Below are positions 1 to 5,888 of a stretch of DNA of 6,472 bases, piece after piece. The DNA lies in contig JAJZVJ010000148.1 of the NCBI GenBank assembly GCA_021845705.1, forward strand, positions 1-6,472, given 5' to 3'. The DNA comes from a bacterium (GTDB taxonomy: Bacteria; Elusimicrobiota; Elusimicrobia; Elusimicrobiales; UBA9959). Below the pieces are notes generated by a model, which did no database searches, was not told the DNA's origin, and saw nothing but the letters and a program-made list of their open reading frames with translations. Every line of letters begins with the position of its first letter. Within the stretch, counting starts at the first letter, position 1. A program made the translations under genes and the position numbers.

Positions 1-1
1 G

Positions 2-574
2 AACGCGCCCGTGCCGGTGGGGATTTCCAACAGGCATGTCCACCTGACAAAAGAAGACTTCAAGACCCTCTTCGGCGCGGACGCCGACGACACGCAGCTT
101 AAGCCGGTGAAGCAGCCGAGCCAGTACGCCTGCAACGAGCGGGTTACGATAGAGGGCCCCAAGGGCGCCATCAAAGACGTGCGGATGATCGGCCCCTACC
201 GGAAATACAGCCAGGTGGAGGTGTCGCTCGGCGACGCGCGCCGGCTGGGCGTGGAGCCGCCTATACGCGACTCCGGCAAACTGGATAATTCCCCGGGCAT
301 AAAGCTGGCCGGGCCGAAAGGTTCCGTCACGATAAAGCAGGGGCTCATCCTCTCCAAGCGGCATATCCATTTCAACCTGAGGGAAGGCGCCGCGTACAAG
401 GTGAGCGACGGCCAGGAAGTGCGCGTGCTCTGCGGCCGCGGTACGGAGCGCGAGACAATTTACGAGCGGGTGCTCTGCCGCGTTTCCGACGCGTACTCGC
501 TGGAACTGCACCTGGACGTGGAAGAGGCCAACGCCGCCGGGCTCCGGAACGGGGACGGGACGTATATAGTTTGA
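2..574 (+). CDS. pduL: PduL-type phosphate propanoyl/acetyltransferase, 5' partial
   Basis: This enzyme swaps CoA for phosphate on an acyl-CoA, here most likely acetyl-CoA to acetyl phosphate, and so regenerates CoA inside the compartment. The reading frame is open to the left edge, so the true start lies outside the window. The GTG at position 11 is a poor start, because the PduL core (IPVGVSNRHVHL in relatives) is already under way and family members usually carry an N-terminal encapsulation helix before it. Counting from that GTG, the two half-barrels show SNRHVHL (His9, His11) and KRHIHF (His118, His120). Glu70 in QVEVS and His167 in ELHLD complete the set; their spacing matches the metal-ligand pattern I recall for PduL. 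The C-terminal DVEEANAAGL block is also typical. PduL is unrelated to Pta and is a hallmark of metabolosomes. A BMC-H gene follows after 44 bases. Confidence 0.93.
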   Translation, partial: NAPVPVGISNRHVHLTKEDFKTLFGADADDTQLKPVKQPSQYACNERVTIEGPKGAIKDVRMIGPYRKYSQVEVSLGDARRLGVEPPIRDSGKLDNSPGIKLAGPKGSVTIKQGLILSKRHIHFNLREGAAYKVSDGQEVRVLCGRGTERETIYERVLCRVSDAYSLELHLDVEEANAAGLRNGDGTYIV

Positions 575-607
575 AACGATCTTGGTAATTTAATTCGGTA
601 GTTTTAC

Positions 608-613
608 AGGAGG
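608..613 (+). promoter_or_regulatory. Strong ribosome binding site of first BMC-H
   Basis: AGGAGG lies 5 bases before the ATG at 619. It is the best Shine-Dalgarno match in the window, which fits high expression of the major shell protein. The 30 bases before it are AT-rich compared with the surrounding coding DNA. Confidence 0.7.
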
Positions 614-618
614 ATACT

Positions 619-903
619 ATGGACGCACTTGGAATGATAGAAACTAAAGGTCTCGTGGCCTGCGTGGAAGCGGCCGATGCCGCGGTTAAAGCCGCCAACG
701 TAAAGATAGTCGGTTATGAAAAGATCGGCTCCGGGCTTGTGACCATACTTTTCAGGGGCGAAGTAGCCGCCTGCCGCGCGGCCTGCGACGCCGGCGGCGC
801 CGCCGCCCAGAAAGTGGGCGAGCTGGTGAGCGTGCACGTGATACCGCAGCCCCACGGCGACCTTGAAGGCAAGCTGCCGATAAGCGAAGCTAAGAAAAAA
901 TAA
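619..903 (+). CDS. BMC-H shell protein (PduA/EutM/CcmK-like hexamer)
   Basis: This is a single-domain BMC protein (PF00936 family) of 94 residues, the usual length for the hexamers that tile the facets of the shell. It opens with ALGMIETKG, followed by an AADAAVKAANV helix. The pore loop is KIGSG at residues 35-39, and the domain closes with HVIPQPH. The GSG pore matches the PduA/EutM type, which is expected to pass small polar metabolites and hold back aldehydes. A charged tail ending in KKK follows the domain. The second BMC-H near the right end (5586-5882) shares the YEKIGSG pore segment and the AQKVGELV segment, so the two are paralogues that could form mixed facets. The start is set by a strong AGGAGG. 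Confidence 0.96.
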   Translation: MDALGMIETKGLVACVEAADAAVKAANVKIVGYEKIGSGLVTILFRGEVAACRAACDAGGAAAQKVGELVSVHVIPQPHGDLEGKLPISEAKKK

Positions 904-996
904 TCGGGAATCGTGAGTCGGGAATCCGGAAACGGCGGAAACTGCGGTTGAGTTCCCGGATTTGGATTCTCGCTCCCTGGTCCTTGATTCTCGATT
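902..996 (+). repeat. Intergenic long imperfect hairpin A
   Basis: The gap between BMC-H and the first BMC-P can fold on itself. The outer arms 902-912 (AATCGGGAATC) and 986-996 (GATTCTCGATT) pair over 11 positions with one G-U. The inner arms 923-931 and 953-962 pair with one bulged C at 956. The inner loop holds CGGCGGAAACTGCGGT (933-948), which recurs in the gap before the BMC-T gene. No T-run follows, so this is not a classical terminator. It may be a REP/MITE-like unit or an RNA-processing or stability element in the polycistronic mRNA; its function is inferred only. Confidence 0.5.
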
Positions 997-1011
997 TGTT
1001 TCGGAGGATTT

Positions 1012-1320
1012 ATGCTATTCGCACGAGTGGTTGGCAACGTGGTCTGTACCCGCAAGGACGATAAGCTTGTGGGGACAAAACTCCTGATGGTGCAGCCCGT
1101 GGGGCTGGACGATAAGCCGCGCGGCAATACGCTGGTCGGCATAGACGCCGTGGGGGCCGGTACCGGGGAGCTGGTCCTGCTGGTGCAGGGTTCCAGCGCG
1201 CGCCAGACGTCCAAAACCGAGAACACCCCGGTAGACTGCACTATATTCGCCATAGTGGACACCATCGAGAAAGAAGGGAAAGTGGTTTTCAAGAAATCCG
1301 TTGATAAGCTGGCCGCCTGA
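1012..1320 (+). CDS. BMC-P vertex protein 1 (EutN/CcmL family)
   Basis: This is a pentameric vertex protein of the EutN/CcmL family (PF03319), 102 residues long, which caps the corners of the shell. The family pattern is clear: ARVVGNVVCTRKDDKLVGTK at the N-terminus, then LLMVQPV. The signature DAVGAGTGELVLLVQGSSAR spans roughly residues 45-64, and a VDCTIFAIVDTIE strand comes near the end. Of the three BMC-P genes here it is the most canonical, with an intact GSSAR turn. CGGAGG at 1002-1007 sits 4 bases before the ATG. It lies between the first BMC-H and the aldehyde dehydrogenase. Confidence 0.95.
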   Translation: MLFARVVGNVVCTRKDDKLVGTKLLMVQPVGLDDKPRGNTLVGIDAVGAGTGELVLLVQGSSARQTSKTENTPVDCTIFAIVDTIEKEGKVVFKKSVDKLAA

Positions 1321-1375
1321 CGGGCATAGCCCCTGATGCGGCACTGGCATAGCCTTGCAGTAAGACGGAGTTTAT

Positions 1376-2782
1376 ATGCCCATAAGCGAAGAAGAACTGA
1401 AAAAAATAGTGGCCGAGGTCGTCAGGAACCTCGAGGCGCAGCCCGCAGGCGTATCTTCGGGCGGGCCGGTGTTCGATACCGTCGACGAGGCTGTGGCCGC
1501 CGCGAAGCGGGCGCAGCCAGGCTTTCAGGACCTTGGCCTGGAGGCGCGCGAAAAGATAATAGCCGCCATGCGCGAGGTTTCCCGCGCCAACGCCCGGCGC
1601 TGGGCGGAAATGGCCGTCGCCGAGACCGGCATGGGCCGCGTAGAAGATAAGGTCGTCAAGAACATGGTCTGCATCGACAGGACTCCCGGGGTGGAAGACC
1701 TGCGCGCCGTGGCCTATACCGGCGATAAAGGCCTGACGCTCGTGGAGTACGCGCCGTTCGGCGTGGTGGCGGCCATAACCCCCTCGACTAACGCCGTGGC
1801 TACCATCATCAGCAACGCCATAGGCATTTTAGCCGCCGGCAATTCCGTGGTCTTCTCGCCGCACCCGGCCGCCAAAGGCTGCGTGGCGGACGCCGTGCGC
1901 TTGCTTGACAAAGCCATAGTCGCCGCCGGCGGGCCCGCCAACCTGGTCTGTACCATGGGCAAGCCCACGCAGGAAGTGACCAAACAGCTTTTGTCCCACC
2001 CCGGCACCAACATGAACATAGTGACCGGCGGCCCGGCCATAGTAAAAGTGGCCATGACGTCGGGAAAGCCCTGCAAGACCATAGCCGCCGGGCCCGGCAA
2101 CCCGCCCGTAGTGGTGGACGAGACCGCCGTGTTCCCGGACTGCGCCAGGGAAATAATTTTCGGCTGCGGCTTCGATAACAACGTGCTGTGCATAGCGGAG
2201 AAAGAAGTTATAGTCGTAGAAGCGGCCCGCGCGCGCTTTCTGGAAGCCATGCGCTCCGACCCGCGCGCTTATGAACTCGGCCGCGCCCAGATGGACCAGC
2301 TTTCAGAACTGGCCATACCGGAACCGGGCCGCGAGCCCAAAGTGAACCGCGACTTTATCGGCAAGAACCCGTCGGTGATAGCCAAGGCCATCGGCCTGAA
2401 CCTTTCCGACGAGATCCGCGTACTCTGGGCCGAGGTGCCCAACGACCATCCCTTCGTGGTCAGCGAGCAGCTTATGCCGGTGCTGCCGGTTACTTTCGCC
2501 AGGGACATCGACGCCGCCATAGAGCTGGCCCGCCTGGTGGAGTGGGAGAACCACCACAGCGCGGGAATGTACTCCACCAATATAAAGAACATGACCAAGA
2601 TGGGCCGCCGCATGGCCTGCTCCATCTTTGTTAAGAACGGCTGCACGCTGAACGGCCTGGGGCTGGGAGAAGGCTACGCCTCCATGTCCATCGGCACGCC
2701 TACCGGCGACGGCATCACCAAGGCCAGCCACTTCGTGCGGCCGCTGCAGTGCAGCGTGGTCGGGGATTTCAGGATAGCGTAG
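1376..2782 (+). CDS. CoA-acylating aldehyde dehydrogenase with N-terminal encapsulation peptide (PduP/EutE-like)
   Basis: It oxidises an aldehyde to acyl-CoA with NAD+ and CoA; beside DeoC, the substrate is most likely acetaldehyde. The length, 468 residues, matches PduP and EutE. Residues 3-19 form an amphipathic helix (ISEEELKKIVAEVVRNL) of the encapsulation-peptide type, followed by a short Ala/Gly/Pro-rich linker and the catalytic domain from about residue 30. TPSTNAVAT carries the presumed oxyanion Asn139. The nucleophile is Cys272 in FDNNVLCIAEKE; relatives usually have Pro rather than Leu just before this Cys. The C-terminal block GEGYASMSIGTPTGDGIT and the final FVRPLQCSVVGDFRIA are typical of the BMC-associated subfamily. 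The start is preceded by GACGGAG at 1364-1370. The frame shows no break. Acetyl-CoA produced here would pass to PduL. Confidence 0.96.
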   Translation: MPISEEELKKIVAEVVRNLEAQPAGVSSGGPVFDTVDEAVAAAKRAQPGFQDLGLEAREKIIAAMREVSRANARRWAEMAVAETGMGRVEDKVVKNMVCIDRTPGVEDLRAVAYTGDKGLTLVEYAPFGVVAAITPSTNAVATIISNAIGILAAGNSVVFSPHPAAKGCVADAVRLLDKAIVAAGGPANLVCTMGKPTQEVTKQLLSHPGTNMNIVTGGPAIVKVAMTSGKPCKTIAAGPGNPPVVVDETAVFPDCAREIIFGCGFDNNVLCIAEKEVIVVEAARARFLEAMRSDPRAYELGRAQMDQLSELAIPEPGREPKVNRDFIGKNPSVIAKAIGLNLSDEIRVLWAEVPNDHPFVVSEQLMPVLPVTFARDIDAAIELARLVEWENHHSAGMYSTNIKNMTKMGRRMACSIFVKNGCTLNGLGLGEGYASMSIGTPTGDGITKASHFVRPLQCSVVGDFRIA

Positions 2783-2793
2783 AAATAAGAGAT

Positions 2794-2832
2794 CGGGGAT
2801 CAGGAATAGAAGATCCCGGCGGAATCTGCGGT
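2794..2832 (+). repeat. Intergenic hairpin B with shared core
   Basis: GGGATC (2796-2801) pairs with GATCCC (2812-2817) around a 10-base loop. The right arm runs directly into CGGCGGAATCTGCGGT (2817-2832), which matches 933-948 in hairpin A at 15 of 16 positions. The BMC-T ribosome binding site AAGGAG (2841-2846) begins 8 bases further on. The hairpin sits between the aldehyde dehydrogenase stop and BMC-T and could affect mRNA stability or stoichiometry; that role is inferred. Confidence 0.45.
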
Positions 2833-2852
2833 CTATCAGTAAGGAGAAATTT

Positions 2853-3401
2853 ATGCAGGCAAATATAGCGCTCGGACTTGTTGAAACCTCGTCGATAGCC
2901 AGGGGCATAGAGGCCCTGGACGCCATGTGCAAGGCCGCCGGCGTAAAGCCCGAGGTGCACCAGGCTATCTCCAGGGGTAAATATATAATAGTCATCTCCG
3001 GGCCGCTCGGCGAGGTGGAATCCTCGCTGGCCAAGGGCGTGGAGATAGGCGGCAATGCCGTTATCGCCAGCCATATCATACGCAACGTCCACTCGGGCGC
3101 TCTCGCCGCACTTAACAAGAAGGTGAAGCCAGGTAAGATAGAGGCCGTCGGCATGGTGGAGACAAAAGAGGCCCTGCCCGCCCTGTTCGCGGCCGATTCG
3201 GCGGCCAAGGCGGCTTTCGTGCACGTGGCGGAGGTAAATACCGGGAAAGGCATAGGCGGCAAAGGCTATTTTACTATTACCGGAGAGCCGGGGGCGGTCC
3301 GCACCGCCATAGCCGCGGGAGTAAAAGCCATAGGCGAAGACGCTGTAGTGAGCCGCATCGTTATCCCCAACGCGCACGAACATCTCGGCGCGGCCATATA
3401 G
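2853..3401 (+). CDS. BMC-T shell protein, two tandem BMC domains (PduT-like)
   Basis: At 182 residues this holds two BMC domains, about 1-90 and 95-182, and should form a pseudohexameric trimer in the facets. Domain 1 opens with ALGLVETSSIARGIEALDAM and ends with IIRNVH. Domain 2 opens with IEAVGMVETKEALPALFAAD and ends with IVIPNAHEHL. PduT proteins carry a pore Cys in ICPGKY that holds a [4Fe-4S] cluster; here the aligned segment is ISRGKY, with Ser40 and Arg41, so no such cluster is expected. Domain 2 has a glycine-rich loop, TGKGIGGKG (130-138). AAGGAG at 2841-2846 lies 6 bases before the ATG. The stop codon TAG overlaps the AGGAG that serves the next gene, suggesting coupled translation. 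Confidence 0.95.
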   Translation: MQANIALGLVETSSIARGIEALDAMCKAAGVKPEVHQAISRGKYIIVISGPLGEVESSLAKGVEIGGNAVIASHIIRNVHSGALAALNKKVKPGKIEAVGMVETKEALPALFAADSAAKAAFVHVAEVNTGKGIGGKGYFTITGEPGAVRTAIAAGVKAIGEDAVVSRIVIPNAHEHLGAAI

Positions 3402-3410
3402 GAGCATTTT

Positions 3411-3857
3411 ATGAGATTAGTAATAGGCGCAGACCACGCGGGTTTCGAGGCCAAGGAAAAACTTAAAAAATTCCTCCAGGGCCTGGGCCACGAGGTCATG
3501 GATTTCGGCTGCTACTCCGCCGAGCCGGTGGATTTTCCCGATATAGCCCTGCTGGTGAGCGAAGCCGTGCGCAAGAAGGAATTCGACCGCGCGGTGCTCA
3601 TAGACGGCTTTAACGGGGCCATGCCGCTGGCCGCCAATAAAGTGCGCGGCATCCGGGCCGTGGCCGCGTACGACGTGATCTCCGCGCGGTTCGCGGCGGC
3701 CCACGAGGACTGCAACGTGCTCTGTCTCGGCGGCAAGACCCACGGCGAGCTGGCCCTGCAGGAAATGCTCAAGGTCTGGCTTAATACGCCTTTCGAGGGC
3801 GGCAAATACCAGAAACGGCTTGATAAGATATCGGCCATAGAAAACCGCTGCTGCTGA
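3411..3857 (+). CDS. RpiB/LacA/LacB-family protein with altered active site
   Basis: The fold family (PF02502) includes ribose-5-phosphate isomerase B and the galactose-6-phosphate isomerase subunits. The 148 residues cover the whole family length with no encapsulation extension. Conserved parts are IGADHAGFEAKEKL (Asp8, His9), LGHEVMDFG, AANKVRGIRAV, His98 in AAHED, NVLCLGGK and FEGGKYQKR. The catalytic loop, normally ICGTGIGMSIAANK with Cys as base, reads IDGFNGAMPLAANK: Cys becomes Asp65 and Thr becomes Phe67. The first Arg/His pair of the usual GGRHxxR is Lys132-Tyr133, while Arg136 remains. It may be an isomerase with a carboxylate base, an enzyme for another sugar phosphate, or a non-catalytic partner. 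It ends in Cys-Cys. AGGAG at 3400-3404 lies 6 bases before the ATG. Confidence 0.88.
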   Translation: MRLVIGADHAGFEAKEKLKKFLQGLGHEVMDFGCYSAEPVDFPDIALLVSEAVRKKEFDRAVLIDGFNGAMPLAANKVRGIRAVAAYDVISARFAAAHEDCNVLCLGGKTHGELALQEMLKVWLNTPFEGGKYQKRLDKISAIENRCC

Positions 3858-3909
3858 GAGGGCGAAAGTCGGCGCGAATCAAAAAAGAGAAGTGTTTTAC
3901 TGAGAGTTT

Positions 3910-4206
3910 ATGAAACAGGCAAAGGTCATCGGCAGGGTTTTTTGTTCACGCCAGTGCTGCGGCATGGAAAGCAAAACGCTGCTGCTCATACAGCCGCTTG
4001 ACTGGGAAACAGACAAGCCTTCGGGCGAGCCCCTGGTGGCCGGGGATACGGTAGGCGCCGGGGCCGGAGAAACAGTTTTCTTTGTGGCCTCGCGGGAAGC
4101 GATACAGGCTTTTGAAGGCTGGGAGGGGGAAACCGCCGTCGGCGCCGCCCCGCCCCCGGTGGACGCGGCCATAGTCGGCATAATAGACGGGAAGACTATA
4201 CGCTGA
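3910..4206 (+). CDS. BMC-P vertex protein 2 (EutN/CcmL family), divergent
   Basis: This EutN/CcmL-family pentamer has 98 residues. KVIGRVFCSR, TLLLIQPLD and DTVGAGAGETVFFV mark the family, and VDAAIVGIIDGKTIR forms the last strand. It differs from its two paralogues in three ways. The TRKxxxLxG loop is replaced by a cysteine-bearing CSRQCCGMES (Cys12, Cys16, Cys17). The GSSAR turn is replaced by SREA. A Gly/Ala/Pro-rich stretch, GAAPPP, precedes the last strand. It probably fills a specific vertex role or interacts with cargo. The 52-base gap before it contains no hairpin, and the Shine-Dalgarno is weak (TGAGAG, 3901-3906). The next BMC-P starts 4 bases after its stop. Confidence 0.92.
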   Translation: MKQAKVIGRVFCSRQCCGMESKTLLLIQPLDWETDKPSGEPLVAGDTVGAGAGETVFFVASREAIQAFEGWEGETAVGAAPPPVDAAIVGIIDGKTIR

Positions 4207-4210
4207 ATTT

Positions 4211-4504
4211 ATGTTCATAGCAAAAGTTATAGGGAATGTGTGGGCAACGCGCAAGCATCCGGGCCTGAAGGGCGCCACCATGCTGCTGGTGAGAGCCGTG
4301 GACCCCATGGACGGCAACAAGCTCGTTGGCGAAGCCACGCTCGCCCTGGACGGGAACCAGGGGGCGGGGGTGGGCGATACCGTGCTTATAGTGGACGAGG
4401 GCGGCTCGGCGAGGAAGATACTGAAAAACCCTAAAGCGCCGGTGCGCACCGTAGTGGCCGGGATAGTGGACCGGGTTCACATTACAGGAAAGGAAGATAT
4501 ATGA
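4211..4504 (+). CDS. BMC-P vertex protein 3 (EutN/CcmL family)
   Basis: This is the third EutN/CcmL-family pentamer, with 97 residues. Its N-terminus, FIAKVIGNVWATRKHPGLKG, is close to the family pattern. LLVRAVDP and NQGAGVGDTVLIVDEGGSAR (about residues 49-68) follow, then VRTVVAGIVDRVHI. The GSSAR turn is present as GGSAR. Only 4 bases separate it from the previous gene and there is no clear Shine-Dalgarno, so translation is probably coupled to BMC-P 2. Its last codons overlap the deoC start as ATGA (4501-4504). Carrying three BMC-P genes in one operon is also seen in other BMC types. Confidence 0.95.
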   Translation: MFIAKVIGNVWATRKHPGLKGATMLLVRAVDPMDGNKLVGEATLALDGNQGAGVGDTVLIVDEGGSARKILKNPKAPVRTVVAGIVDRVHITGKEDI

Positions 4505-5505
4505 ACGACGAAGATATAAAGAAGATAGCGGCCGAAGTAGCGAGGATCATGAAGGGAACAAAGCAGGAATTCCCGCGCCAGACCCTGGGCGATTCCGTCA
4601 GCATAGGCACGGCCGGCAAGGTTTTTCAGCACCCCCTTGTAAAACAGGCCGGTAATCCCCCCGGCGCGGCAAAACCGTCCGCTCCCGGGAAGGCCTGCTC
4701 CGGGCAGGCGGACTGCCGCTTTGAGGAAAATACCTGCAGCTCCTCCTGCCAGAGCTGCAACCCGCTTACAAGCTACACGCCGCAGCAGGTTAAAGCCAGC
4801 GCCGACCGCGTAAGTTTCTGCAACCCGAACGAGGCCAGCACCTCTATAGCCGGGATGATAGACCACACCCTGCTAAAAGCCAACGCCACGCAGGAGGAGA
4901 TAGGCAAGCTCTGCGAGGAGGCCCGCAAATACCGCTTCGCCTCGGTCTGCGTGAACCCCGGCTATGTAGCCATGGCCGCGCGGCTGCTCAGCGGCTCAAC
5001 GGTCAAGGTCTGCACCGTTATCGGTTTCCCGCTGGGGTCCACCACCCCGACGGTAAAAGCCATAGAGGCGCGCGACGCCATAGCCAACGGCGCGGACGAG
5101 ATAGACATGGTCCTGAACATCGGCGCACTTAAGTCCGGCAACGACCAGCTGGTGCTGGACGATATAAAAGCGGTCAGGGACGCCACCCGCGGCAAAGTGC
5201 TTAAAGTGATACTTGAAACCTCCTACCTTACCAGGGACGAGAAGGTCCGCGCCTGCCGCATGTCCAAGGCCGCGCAGGCCGATTTCGTAAAAACCTCCAC
5301 CGGGTTCGGCTCCGGGGGGGCCACTCCCGAGGACGTGGCCCTTATGCGCGAGACCGTCGGGCCCGGGATGGGCGTGAAGGCTTCCGGCGGGATCAAGGAT
5401 TCCAAGATAGCCGAAGCCATGATAAAGGCCGGCGCCAACCGCCTTGGGACCAGCGCCAGCATAGCGATAGTTTCCGGCGGGGAAGCCGCGAAGGGGCAGT
5501 ACTGA
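4501..5505 (+). CDS. deoC: Deoxyribose-phosphate aldolase with N-terminal encapsulation helix and Cys-rich linker
   Basis: The aldolase domain (about residues 116-334) is a class I DERA, expected to split 2-deoxyribose-5-phosphate into acetaldehyde and glyceraldehyde-3-phosphate through a Schiff base. Schiff-base Lys264 lies in KTSTGF, the second catalytic Lys293 in KASGGI, and Asp202 in EIDMV. The chain ends in Tyr, as in other DERAs where a C-terminal Tyr assists catalysis. Free-standing DERAs are about 215-260 residues; this one has 334. The extra N-terminus begins with an amphipathic helix, DEDIKKIAAEVARIM, resembling the encapsulation helix of the aldehyde dehydrogenase here. A Pro/Gly/Ala linker follows, then Cys66, 72, 79, 83 and 86 (with CxxxCxxC at 79-86) and Cys107. 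AGGAAG at 4491-4496 precedes the ATG, which overlaps the previous stop. This is the presumed signature enzyme of the compartment. Confidence 0.95.
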   Translation: MNDEDIKKIAAEVARIMKGTKQEFPRQTLGDSVSIGTAGKVFQHPLVKQAGNPPGAAKPSAPGKACSGQADCRFEENTCSSSCQSCNPLTSYTPQQVKASADRVSFCNPNEASTSIAGMIDHTLLKANATQEEIGKLCEEARKYRFASVCVNPGYVAMAARLLSGSTVKVCTVIGFPLGSTTPTVKAIEARDAIANGADEIDMVLNIGALKSGNDQLVLDDIKAVRDATRGKVLKVILETSYLTRDEKVRACRMSKAAQADFVKTSTGFGSGGATPEDVALMRETVGPGMGVKASGGIKDSKIAEAMIKAGANRLGTSASIAIVSGGEAAKGQY

Positions 5506-5510
5506 GAAAT

Positions 5511-5547
5511 CCGGGACCAGGAATCCGTAAAGCCTGGCGGTCCCCGG
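5511..5547 (+). repeat. Intergenic hairpin C
   Basis: CCGGGACC (5511-5518) can pair with GGTCCCCGG (5539-5547) with one bulged C. Alternatively, CCAGG (5517-5521) pairs with CCTGG (5533-5537), stacking on the outer CCGGGA arm. It follows the deoC stop by 5 bases. Downstream, TGCGGTTG (5557-5564) repeats 943-950 of gap A, and TAAGGAGAAAT repeats the leader of BMC-T. There is no T-run after the stem, so readthrough into the second BMC-H is expected. Confidence 0.45.
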
Positions 5548-5571
5548 GCCATAATTTGCGGTTGTTGTCAT

Positions 5572-5577
5572 AAGGAG
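5572..5577 (+). promoter_or_regulatory. Ribosome binding site deciding the second BMC-H start
   Basis: AAGGAG lies 2 bases before an ATG at 5580 and 8 bases before an in-frame ATG at 5586. Two bases is too short for normal initiation, so 5586 is the better start. The same AAGGAGAAAT leader precedes BMC-T. Confidence 0.6.
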
Positions 5578-5585
5578 AAATGATT

Positions 5586-5882
5586 ATGTCAGAATCGAAA
5601 GAAGCGCTGGGAATGATAGAGACCAAGGGTTTCATAGGCATGATAGAAGCCTCTGACGCCATGAGCAAATCCGCCAAGGTCCGCCTGCTCGGTTACGAGA
5701 AGATAGGCTCCGGCTACGTTACCACGCTGTGCGTGGGCGAAGTCGGCGCGGTGCGGGCCGCGGTAGAGGCCGGCGCCGCCTCCGCGCAGAAAGTGGGGGA
5801 GTTGGTCGGCATGCACGTCATCCCGCGCCCCTCCGACGACCTGGATAAATATCTGGCGAAGATCTCCGTTAAAGTCGGCTGA
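5586..5882 (+). CDS. BMC-H shell protein, second copy
   Basis: This is a single-domain BMC hexamer protein (PF00936 family) of 98 residues from the chosen ATG; starting at 5580 would add two residues. It has EALGMIETKGFIGMIEASDAM, the pore loop KIGSG at residues 39-43 followed by Tyr rather than the Leu of the first copy, AQKVGELVG, and HVIPRPSDDL near the C-terminus. It is clearly a paralogue of the BMC-H at 619-903, differing in the residue after the pore, in helix residues and in the tail. The two may form facets with different permeability or curvature. It is the last recognisable shell gene in the window. Confidence 0.95.
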   Translation: MSESKEALGMIETKGFIGMIEASDAMSKSAKVRLLGYEKIGSGYVTTLCVGEVGAVRAAVEAGAASAQKVGELVGMHVIPRPSDDLDKYLAKISVKVG

Positions 5883-5888
5883 AACTGA

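Noticed and set aside
571..596. Possible internal promoter (TTGAAA at 571-576, TAATTC at 591-596) before the first BMC-H
   Set aside because: The spacer is only 14 bases and the -10 match is poor. The gap is AT-rich but short, and readthrough from pduL is the simpler view.
1323..1354. 9-base direct repeat GGCATAGCC (1323-1331 and 1346-1354) between BMC-P 1 and the aldehyde dehydrogenase
   Set aside because: Only two short copies in a 55-base gap, built from the common GGCATAGCC words of this genome's coding style. Chance is likely and no function follows.
1336..1650. Plus-strand frame of 104 codons overlapping the aldehyde dehydrogenase start
   Set aside because: It is an Arg-rich frame-shifted reading of the dehydrogenase N-terminus, with no ribosome binding site of its own.
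2303..3262. Long minus-strand open frame of 319 codons
   Set aside because: It lies opposite the aldehyde dehydrogenase and BMC-T genes, both clearly coding on the + strand. GC-rich DNA gives such antisense frames, and the translation shows no recognisable motif.
3858..3909. Gap before BMC-P 2 as a terminator or fourth hairpin copy
   Set aside because: It has an A-run (AAAAAAGAG) but no GC-rich stem before it and none of the arms or core seen in the other three gaps.
4996..5571. Minus-strand open frame of 191 codons opposite deoC
   Set aside because: It mirrors the conserved DERA domain and has Gly/Ala/Pro-rich low-complexity content typical of antisense frames.
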